Shown here piece after piece: positions 33,301-45,300 of a stretch of 64,000 nt of DNA (its first letter is position 1; every line of letters begins with the position of its first letter). The position numbers and the translations under genes were made by a program. The notes below the pieces were generated by a model. The model worked only from the letters and a program-made list of their open reading frames with translations, did no database searches and had not been told where the DNA came from. Source of the DNA: Metridium senile (lineage: Eukaryota > Cnidaria > Anthozoa > Actiniaria > Metridiidae); NCBI GenBank assembly GCA_949775045.1, contig OX459099.1, positions 20,974,144 through 21,038,143 of the forward strand, in the 5' to 3' direction.

Positions 33301-36300
33301 GAATAAGACTGTGTATGTTTTGTTATATACAACAATTTTCTGTAAGGTATGCTCTTCGAAAAACCTCAAAATTAACTGCTTTCAATGCGAGTTGTTTAAA
33401 AAAGTATAAGTCAAAAAGCTCATACTGCCTTGCCGTCATTTCTTCGTTATGTCAATTAACACATATTGGTCTTCAAAACCGTGTCCAGTTTTTTTGATAA
33501 AATGCTTAGTTTTAGAGTTATGGCCCATTTTGTTATTTTACTTGAAGTTTTAACAATGAGTCGACTTTGAAACACATTTATTCAAGAACGAAGCATTTTA
33601 TCGAAAAAGCTGGACACGGTTTTGAACACATGTATGTGCTGATTGACATAATGCAGAAATGACGGCGAAGTAGTAGGAACTTTTGGACTTATACTTTTTT
33701 TAATGAAAGCGCTCGATTTTGAGGTTTTTCGTGGAGAATTGGTTAAAGATATTCGTTTTCTTAAAACAACTTACATAGTCTTATTCTCTGTTATATAAGC
33801 TTTAAAATGATATATACTTTGTCTATCTTTATTGTTAAGTGACGCGCTAAACAATTTTTAACTGAGAGCACCCCACGAACGTGGACGGTAACCTTAATAC
33901 TACAAAAATTACTCAACTGTTAGCACCGCCAAAAAACGATCAATCGCGTTTTGAATTCCGGTTAACTCACATGACCATTTGGGGCGCTCCAAATGGTCAT
34001 GTGACATTAAAATAACGTTATTTTAACGATATTTTAAGGTATTTTAATGTCACATGACCATTTGGAGCGCCCCAAATGGTCACATGAGTTAACCGGAATT
34101 CAAAACACGATTGATGTTTTTTTTGGCGGTGCTAACAGTTGAGTAATTTTGGGAGTATAGGAGTAGTGAGTGTGAGACTGAGTTAATTCACTCTCCTGGG
34201 AATGGTTGCAAAAATTGAGAAAGAACATTTCACTAGATTGATTGACACGCTTACCTGGCGTTGAAGTCTTAGCTTGTGTTGTAGTAGTAGCCAAGGGACG
34301 ATAGTTCGACTGTGCTCGGCTAACAGTACGAATCATGCCCGTAGCTGGAGTACCAATAGGAACACGTGCCTGGGTCAATGTCGTAGGCCTGTATTGCGTC
34401 ACTATGTTTGTTATTCGTGGAACTGGCTGCTTGGCAACTGTGGTAGGTCTGATGACTTGCGCACTGGTTATACCTGAAAATATTATAACCGTCGTTACTA
34501 TGATAAACATCATCATCATTTATTACCACCACCACTATCATTATGATCGTCGCAATCAAAGTTATCAATAGCGCAGCGCATGAATACTAAAAATAGCTCC
34601 AAGACTCGGACAAACATTGTGTTCAGTTTTACCGTTTTGAGCAATATATGAACCGATCTTATCATTTCCTGCTGAAATTAGAATAACAATGTGATTAAAT
34701 AACGATTTGCTTCGATCGGCATTGAAAATAGTCTGCTGAAAGTTAAATAAAAGTTTGTTGTCCGATTTAGGCCTTTGTCTCCATTTTTGTGACGTCATTC
34801 ATGCGCTACGCTATTAACGTTACCATTATCTTCGTTATTGTCATCATGATGCCCTTCACCACCATTATTAATATCATCATCCTTATTATCATTATCGACA
34901 TAACCATTCTCATTCTCCTGATCATTATTGCCGTTCTTTTCAACATTCCACTTCTTCAATATGATCGTCTTTAAAGTTTTTTCCTACCACCATCATTATC
35001 ATCATCGTCATCATCTTCTATACAATCATCACCACTATCATAATCATCACCATCATACCTGTACTACTCAACGTTGCCATGGTTATAGGTTTATAAACAG
35101 ATCGAACGGCCTGGTTGGTACCAGTGCTCTTCTTCTGCTGTGTTTTAATGGCGTTCTGGACCTTCTTCTTCAGTAATTGTTGTTGTTGTTTTGCTTGTTG
35201 TTCTTGTGCTCTTCGTTGAATAGCTGCAGCACGCAGTTCTGCTGCTCGACGGGCCGCTTCTTCTTGTAGTCTCTTCTCGCGTTCCAGGGCGCGTTCTCTT
35301 TCCTTGCGTTCGCTGTACTGACGGACTTCCCACAGCTCGAGTTCAGACTAATTTAGAATGAAATATTAATAGTTGGTCGGATGACTTTAAGAAGAGAATG
35401 ACAAACACTGTAATAGGCACACAAGCAATACCACAGACACGCAAATAAATACGACAAACAGATAGAAAATCTGGATGAATGGATGAAGGAACGAATAGAT
35501 GGATGGATGAATGAATGGATGATTTGATGTATAAAAAAATGAATGGATAAATGATTGATCGAATAAAAGAATGCATAAATGAACAAATGAATGAATGGTT
35601 AATGAATGAATGAATGAATATATCAAAGGATGAAAAATGGATGAATAAATAAATAAATGGATGGATGGATGAATGAACTGTTAAATAAATGAATGGTAAA
35701 GCATTATTAAACAACATCGACAGATATAAGAACAAGACAGAAAGAAATGTTTGTAGACAGACAGAAAGACAGAGAGAAAGACAGACAACGACAGACAGAC
35801 AACGACAGACAACGACAGACAGACAGACAGACAGACAGATATGTGTACCTCTGGAGACCACGTCTCAAAGACTCTAGGACCAGTATGTATAACTTGCTCC
35901 TCATCTTCATCATCTGGTAGTAAGTTTATCTTTGGTCTTAGTGTACGACCTCGTTTACTGACCGTGGGGGGAGGGGGGCGGGAATGATCAGGTGTGGGTT
36001 TCTTCATAGTACGAACTATTTTACGAACAAGGTACTCGCACTTCAGGCCGTCTGGTGTGACGTAGCGGTGGTTGATGACTTCACTTGATGTTGTACCTGA
36101 ACGATAGAAATTGACATGAGTAATACTGACGAGTAGCATAGTACATTTATTGATGAAAATGGTGATGATATCATAGTGATGATGATGATAGTGATGATGA
36201 TGATGGTGGTGATAGTGATGATGATGATGGTGGTGATAGTGATAATGATGGTGGTGATGCTGATGCTGCTGATGATGATGATAGTGAAGATGATGGTGGT

Positions 36301-39300
36301 GATGATGGTGGTGATAGTGATGATGATGAAGATGATGATATTGATAACGATGGTGGTGATGGTAATGGTGGTGATCATGATGGTGATCATGATGGTGGTG
36401 ATGATGATGATAGTGATGGTGATGATGATGATAATGGTGCTGCTGACGATAGTGATAATGATAATATTTTTAATTTGATGATGCACACAATGATATCATA
36501 ATCAGCATCATCATTATCATCATGTTTTCTTAACAATAATATGATAATGAATTCAATATGATATTTATAACGAGCTCACTTACCCGTGCTAGTGCATATA
36601 GTCGAGCTATTTGATCGTGGTGGTCTAATATTGATATCTTCCCACCTCAAGCAAGCGTGTAGTATCCGAGCCTGCAGACCAGCGCCAGCCAACGTCCTGA
36701 GACTGTGTGATCGATATCTCCATGCTACCTTGAAGCTCGGACGAGGGAAAGACGCGGGCCAGTTGATTCCCGACCCGCGGGACACATACATAAACTCGGG
36801 TACTTCCCGCATGCCAGCACGACGTCCCAAAACTCTCCGCTCGTGTTTTTTAAGGTTAAAGACGCTTTTAACACTGCATCGATTCTTACGCCATTTAGAT
36901 ATAACACGATCGAGGAGTCCTCTCGGGTCTTTTACGAGTGGTTCCAGTACGGGATATTTCTCCTTTTTCTCCGGTAGGGGTTTGGTTACTTTAGGGACGA
37001 CAGGTTGCTGAGGCCGGGGTATGGTAACGGTACTACGGGCTGTTGTCGTGGCGATAGTTTTAGGTGCCACGACGGTTGGTTTAACCATTGTAGGTGCCTT
37101 AGTGAATAAGCTCCTAGGCACGTTTATCGTAGTGGCCCCTGACACTCCTGGCCCTGCCTGGATTGTCCCCTGTACGGTAAACGTTTGCCCAGATGGTGTT
37201 ACAAATCGGATTAACTGTGTCTGGCCAGGAGTACCACCATTTCCTGGAAGGCTTGCCACTAGAGCTGCTATGTTGTCTACTGGTGTCCCAGGGGTAGCAC
37301 CAATTGGAGCACTTATCTTCACAACACCTCCTGCTTGAAGTGCATTTCCTGTCAATACTGGAAAGTTAATTGGAGCTGCCTGAGGTGCGGTCTGCAGCAG
37401 AGGTTTTTGTCCAGGTTGGATAAGTGGTAGTCGAGGTTGTGGAGCGATAGTACGTAGTTGTTGAGTTGGTTTAACTGCGATTGGCTGAGGACGAACCCCA
37501 CTGGCGGAGGACACCACCATCTTGACAATTTGTTGTGGAGATACCTTAGGTGTTGGGGTCACCATAATCGGACTTACCCCACTCCCCACAGGAACACCTT
37601 GTGAGGCCTTCATAGCCGTACTGATGAGAGTCTTTGTTAAAGAGATCCCTAGACTGTCTTGAGTAGTAACATTGGAAGTTTGGCCTGACAAGATGGCCGA
37701 TTTTGCTTTGGCCAGTAACGATGTAGAAACAGGAACAGCTGACGTCGTTGATGGAGGAACTGTTGTTGTTATTCCTGGCAATGTAACGCCACTTGCTGGA
37801 AACTGTGTTACACTTGAAGCCCCAATGGTATTGACTGGAAGTGAAGTTGATGGCAGAGACATGGGATTGACTGATGATGCATGGAGTGGAACAGTTGTCG
37901 TACATGATGGAGAAACCGTTGTTATTCCAGGTAAAGTAACACCACTGCCAGGCAATTGCGTTAAAGCTGAAGCACCAATGGTATTCATTGGAAGTGAAGT
38001 TGACGGCACAGACACGGGAATGACTGACGATGAAGGAAGTGGAACAGTTAACGTAGATGATGGAGAAACCGTTGTTGTTATTCCAGGCAATATAACACCA
38101 CTTGCTGGAAACTGAGTTACACTTGAAGCACCAACATTAATACAAGGAGTAGACGAACGCGATGGAATGGACGTGATTGATGATGGAGGAAGAGGCACTG
38201 GTGCTTGAATGACAACAGGTAACAATGTAGCTTGCGTGACAACGGGTAACGATGTAGCTTGCGTGACAACGGGTAACGATGTAGCTTGTGTGACAACGGG
38301 TAACGATGTAGCTTGCGTGACAACGGGTAACGATGTAGCTTGCGTGACAACGGGTAACGATGTAGCTTGTGTGACAACGGGTAATGATGTAGCTTGCGTG
38401 ACAACGGGTAATGATGTAGCTTGCGTGACAACGGGTAACGATGTGGCTTGCGTGACTACAGGTCTATCTTGACTCGACGTTGTAGGATTTGAAGCCACAG
38501 AATGCAATGATACAACTGGAGTGACGATTGGAGTAATAAGACTAGTAGTCACTAGTGGTTGAGTTCCTACATTCAGCAGTAGAGGTTGAGAAGATGCTAA
38601 CAAATTCTGACTTGAGACCGATGAAGACGTAGATGTTATATATGATGTACTAGGCATAGATAACAATGTTTCTGGAGATGTGCTTTGATTTGGTGGAGTT
38701 GAAGAAGAAGAAGCTAACAGAGACGTGGATAACGTTGTAGCAGCCACACCCAGCAATGAGGCAGAAGAGGCCGACGAAACAGCGGACAGTGGAGAGGCTC
38801 CAGGCGCCGATGTGCCTAGAATGACTGCAGATGTCGTTTGAATAGGTAAATTGAGCGAAGAGGCCTGAGTTACATTTTGAATATGCGAGCTGGATGACAT
38901 TGATGGTGACAAAAGAGCCGTTGATGTGTCTTTGACAGTACACGGATGACTTAGAGTTGCTAAAGATGCAGTAGAAGGTACTGTGACTTGACTAACTACA
39001 AGTGTTGTGTCACTGACAGTCGAAACAGCTGTAGCGGTTGACATGACTTGACAATCAACACGCTTGGCATTCTTATCACTTTCTTCCACCTCCTTCTCGG
39101 CGCTTCTCTGGTACGATTCCTTTACAATATCCGAAGCCGTTTCGGACAAGTCTCTAGCAATTGTGTTCACTATTTCTGTACTTTGATTTTCACTTATATA
39201 CGGCATAGTATTAGCGCTGACTTCCTCGGACCTTTTCGTCCCTGGTTCCTTTGCGATATTAGATGCAGATTTGTCTAGATTAATATCATTGACAAAAACT

Positions 39301-42300
39301 CCCTCCTTTCTTGATTCTTTTTCAACATTAGATGGCAATTCAGTTAAACTAACAGCATGGCTGGACAGTTGACAATCCTCGCTGTTTGGTTCATTTCTTG
39401 TCGGTTTTGAGGGGTCGATATGATTGGAGCATGCTTTCAATTTGTTGGATTTTGATTCTATAATAACCCAGTCATCTTCTTCGACGATCTCATGTGAGCA
39501 ATCCAAGCCTGGAACACTCTTACCATCTTGTGTAGAATGTTTCATCGTTTCTTTGCTATCTAAAGAGCTGGAATTTGTGTTCTTGGAATTACTTTCTGAA
39601 GAAATGTTGTTGATTGTTTCAGGTTTGGTCGATAACACCTCTTCAGATGTTGAACTATCCATGTCCATTTTATCCACAGAATCAAGAGAATTATTCATTG
39701 GTCGTGTTATGGACATACCTACGTTTTCAACTATGTTATCGGCATTAGATTGATTGTCAGTGGTTTTAGCATTGATGTCATTATTTATACTCGGGATGGA
39801 AGATTGCATGACAGATGTGACAGTTTGAGATAATGTTGTTGAAGGCGTGACTTCTTTGGTTAAAGGCGCGACTTCTTTGGCTGAAGGCGTGACTTCTTTA
39901 ACTGAAGGCGTGACTTCTGTGATTGAAGGCGTGACTTTTGCGGATGAAGTTGTGTCTTCTGAGGAAGAATCCGTAACAGCTGTCATGGGAGTCGTAACTT
40001 CTGTAATTAAAGGCGTAGCTTTTGTAGAGGAAAGCGTGACATCTGAGGTTGATAGCGTTACTTCTGGCGTGACTGTACGAATATTTGGAGAGGGAACAGT
40101 GAATATATTAGTTCTTTGTGAAGTAATTTCAGTTTGTAAGTTAGTACTAGGACTTTGAAGTGTTATTTGTGATTGCGTGACGAGGGATGCTGCTTGTACA
40201 ACGCAATCTAAGGGCGTTACATTTAATTGCGTTACATTGGGCTCTGTAGAGGTTCTTTGCGTGACTTCTTGTGAGTTTTTAGGTTGCACCACATCAACCA
40301 AAGTAGTCTTCGCCACTATTGAATTCGCAAGAGATTGCGTGACTTTTGAGCCGGTCACAAATGTTGATTGTGTGACATTGGGTTGCGTTACCGCAGGAAC
40401 TGATGTTGGAAGCATTGCAGTTGCAATATTTGGAGTCACTGCAGGCTGTATTCGTGACACCATGGGTACAGATTGCGTTACAATCGGAACTAATATTTGA
40501 GGTGCTTTGCTGGCAATTGTGGTTGATTGCGTGACAATTGTTTTACTGTGACACAGATTTGGAACTTGACCAGCAAGTGTTACATTTGGAATGGCAGGAA
40601 TTTGCGTTACATTGTTGGCCACTTGGTTGACAGCAATGGATTGTGGGGTCTGCGTTACACTTGAGGAATGCGTGATTGGTGTCATTCTGGTAGATTGCGT
40701 GACAGGTGCTACTGTTACTTTGTTTTCACCTGACATGGGCTGAAGTAGTGTGCTAATATTCATTTTACTAGCACTTCCTTGCGTGACAGCAGTACCAACA
40801 CTAGCAGTTCCTTGCGTCACACTAGTCACAGCACTAGCCGTCCCTTGCGTCACACTTACAGTTCCTTGCGTGACAGTAGTGCCAACACGTGTAGACCCTT
40901 GCGTGATAGTAGTGCTAACATTAGCCCCTACTTGCGTGACAGTAGTGCCAACACCAGTTCCTTGCATGACAGTGGTACCAGCACTGGCAGTTCTTTGTGT
41001 GACAGTAGTGCCAACACTTGCAGTACCTTGCGTGACAGTAGAACCAACACTAGCAGTACCTTGCCTGACACTAATGCCACCACTAGCACTTACTTGTGTT
41101 ACAGTGGTAGTTTGCGTGACAGCCTGAACGCTAGTGCCTTTCATTTTGTCCTTGTAAGCTTGAACTGCTAGTTTAGCAATGGCCCTTCTTTCTGCTTCTT
41201 TTTTCTTAGCATCTCGTTTATTCACAAAGTCTTCTACGGTCTTTGTAAGTTTACGCTTCTTACATTCAAATGTTCTCTTGTCCTTTGTAAGGCAACGTTT
41301 ACGTTTCCTTGTTGACATTCCACTATGCCAGGTCCATCCTCCTCCCTTGAATATACGATATTCTTCTCCTTTTTGCTTCCAGATTTGATGCATTGGAATC
41401 CAAGAATAGTTCACTGAGAAAACAGAAAATATATCATTATAATCAATATCAATTGATCATTATCCTTTAATCATTATCATCATCATAACTACAATCACCA
41501 CCATCAACAACATAACCACCACCATCATGACCACCATCATCTTCATCGTCACCATAACCACCACCATCATGACCACCATCATCGTCACCACAACCACCAC
41601 CATCATGACCACCATCATCTTCACTGTCACCATAACCACCATCATGACCATCATCATGACCGTAATTATTACAATCAATCAACTATTGTAATGTTACCAC
41701 AGCCATCATCATCATCATCATCATTATTATTACAATCATTATTACTATCACCATCATCATTACTATCACCATTATCATCATCATCATTACTATCATCATC
41801 ATTACTATCATCATCAATACTATCATCATCATCACTACTATAACCATCATCATTACAATCATCATTATCCCCATGCCATCATCGTCAGAACTACAATCTT
41901 CATCATTATCACCATCATCATTACAATCATCATTATCCCCATGCCATCATCGTCAGAACTACAATCTTCATCATTATCACCATCATCATTACAATCATCA
42001 TTATCCCCATGCCATCATCGTCAGAACTACAATCTTCATCATTATCACCATCATCATTACAATCATCATTATCCCCATGCCATCATCGTCAGAACTACAA
42101 TCTTCATCATTATCACCATCATCATTACAATCATCATTATCCCCATGCCATCATCGTCAGAACTACAATCTTCATCATTATCACCATCATCATTACAATC
42201 ATTATCATTACTACATCAGTATCATCATCATTACAAATCTAACATTATCAATATTAATGGAAAACCACCATCCTCATCATCACATTGCTCTCTCAGTCCT

Positions 42301-45300
42301 CAGACTACTACATGCATAATAATTAACATTAATTTTTTCATGAAAATTTGAGTTCTCACAGACCACAGGCAGCTCATTCTAGCATCACTACTCACCTATA
42401 GCACGATTCTGTACCTCTACCTCTTCCTCATCATCTCTATGCTCCCTTTTCCTTGCCGCCTTCTCTGCCTTAGTCTCCACAATAGCTCTGTGCAATTCCA
42501 GATGTCCTAATGCATCGTGCCAGACTGGTATAAAACACAATGGTTTGATAAGACTTTCAAGAAATATCAACGCAGCTCCGAACTCAACAGGTGTGGTTGC
42601 CATGTGAACAGCTCGGACCCACGTTGATCTCTGCAGTGGCCAAATAGGATGCATAAAAGCAGCAGGAATATTGTTCTCTAGGTTAACAATAGAGCAACGA
42701 AGAGTGTTCAAAATGACATCTTTAGGACCAAAGATCTCTCCGCTAATTTTAAACTCGTGTTCAACACTGAATTTATTATGGACAGCTCTTTTCCTTTCCT
42801 TGTATTCCATGTGCTGGTTTTTGTTCAAAGCTAAAGGATTGGCAGCAAACTGGTTTACATAAGCTGTAAAGTTGCCCTCCATTCCCAGTCTAAAGAAGGG
42901 GCCTTTGGGTTCTGGTTTTTCTGGTTGTACTTCTGGTTTGGTTTCTTCTTGTTCAGGTTTGACTGGTTTTAAATCTGGTTTGACTAGTTCTGCATGGTCA
43001 TGTTTGTTTAGTTCTGATTCAGGTTTGACAAGTTGTTGATCCTGTCTGTCCAGTTCTGATTCTGGTTTAATCAGTTGAGGATCTGTTTGGACTTGATTTG
43101 TTTCCACTTTGATCAATTGAGTAACTGGTTTGAATATTTGTACTTCTGGTTTGTCTTTTGGTAGTTCTGGTTTGTCCAGTTCGGATTCCTGTTTTAATGT
43201 CTCAGTTGATTCCAAGTCTAAAATCTGTTTATCTAAATCCTCACTTTTCTTTACAATCCCTTGATGATCTGGCACAACGTCTTTACTTGTAATATCAATT
43301 GTTTCACTTGAACCAAAATCAATGACTTTTCGAACTGATGAAATCAAGGCTGCTCCGCTAGCACTACCACTCGTGACACAAACTGGTGAATCAATATTTG
43401 AAGTTTCTTTACTACTTAGCAGTAAATCCACAGAAGTATCAACGTTGATTTTATGTGAGTTGGTTTGTTCAGATTTTTGTGTTGGACTTGAATCTGTTTT
43501 GGTTGTCGTTGGAGACTGACTGTCCATCGTAACATCTGTTTTACATGTGACATCAATGACTTCTTTCCTAACTGCAATACTCTGTTTGTTTCCTTGCTCT
43601 GTTACAATGCTACTGTCATCATCTTTTTCAATGGATAAACTATTATCAATGAGCATTTTCTCTTGTTCTTTTTTAGATTCTTCCTTTGCTTTCATGGCCA
43701 TCATCCTCTTGTCCATCTCAGGTGGTGGAAGTGATTCTTGAGTTCCTTTCGTCACTATTTTTGCAACTGCAGTATCAGGGACAAATGTCAGACTGACTTC
43801 AGTCTTGGCTTTGGTGTCTTCTTCTAAACAAAAAAAGATATAATTTATGACATGCTTTCTTGATAGGGCAATTAACAAATTACAACGTACAGTGACATAT
43901 TTTGTTATGGTTTTGCCAACCAACCATTGTTATTAGAACAAAGAAAATTAAAAAATCTATTGTGAAAATGGTTGGCAAATTAGCATCACAATACCAACAC
44001 TTGTAAACACTATGCTCACCTGCAACTATTACAACAGAATTTTAGACCAAAATAATATATTTCTACCATTTGTTTATTATTTGTTTAATATGGAAAAAAT
44101 ATACATGTACCATAAAACACACATTATACCAAAAAGTATAATGGGATTTTTATGAAGCGCCGGATTGTTTAATTGTGATAAGGCTTCCGGAAGGAACAAC
44201 AGTGGGATATGCATAGCAAGCATTCCTTCGTGATGAGTGACTCGAGCCACGTAAAAACTAGTGGGTCACATAGTACGGTTTCACTGGGTTAATCCAATCT
44301 TTGTTCAACGTTCACGTTGTAAACAACAATCGGAAAGTTTTTTCCCACCACCATCCCCAATGCTCCTTCCAGGGGTTTGTACTTCTACCTATTTTCCATA
44401 TTCAATTCATGTTATGTTTGCGGGTTTTTACCCCACCTTTTATGAAGTTTACTAACTTTCTGTACATCATTTATTTGTTATTGATTAAATCGTCACAACA
44501 GTGGCCATATAGTCCAAATCAAGTTGTTAGTCTGTTATTCTGACTTCATAAAACTAGTGCGACGACACACAACACTCGTTTACAGTCGGAATGGTTAAAG
44601 AAGGCGTGAAGTAAAAATGTATTTATATCTTCTTTCCTATGCCACAAGGGTTTTTCCCCAATTATCTAGTTTTCTTCCCTCTGCTAAAATTGTGAGCTAA
44701 AATATTTAACATAGAGGTACAAATGTAGTGAGTGTGTCTCTCCATTGAGAAGGTAAAAAAGTGATTTATTTTCTATTCTATTTTAGGCAATACATATGTT
44801 AGTTTGTTTGGCAGTGTCACTCTATGCATTGTTCATACTCTTTTGAAGTTTCTAAATTCCATGACTAGCTACATGTATAGCAATAATATTAAATTGTGTG
44901 TTTCATATTGATTTAAGGAATATAAGTTATATTTTTACTATCAGGATAAGCATTGTTTTCAATGACTTTCCATGAGCCTCAACAAAATTCAATAACTTTC
45001 CAGGCCTGGAAAACGAAAATACGAAATCCCACGACTTTACAGGATTTCCATGACCCGTACAAACCCTGCTATGTGTACCTAATAGTAAATGTATGTCCTT
45101 ACCTTTAGTTTGTGAATCAAGTGTAGATTCACTGCTTTTCTTTACTTCTATATCCTTTCTTCTTGAGAGAAGACCTGACGTCATATTCCCTGTGAAATAC
45201 ATTATATAAACATGTAAATATTAAATAGACAAATCAATAGATAAATGAATAAATACATAAATAAATAAATAAATAATTGAAAGGTAAATAAATCATTATT

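Noticed and set aside
36586..41388. Several plus-strand open frames over 36586-41388
   Set aside because: Shadows of the 4.8-kb BPTF exon on the minus strand, created by its repetitive codons.
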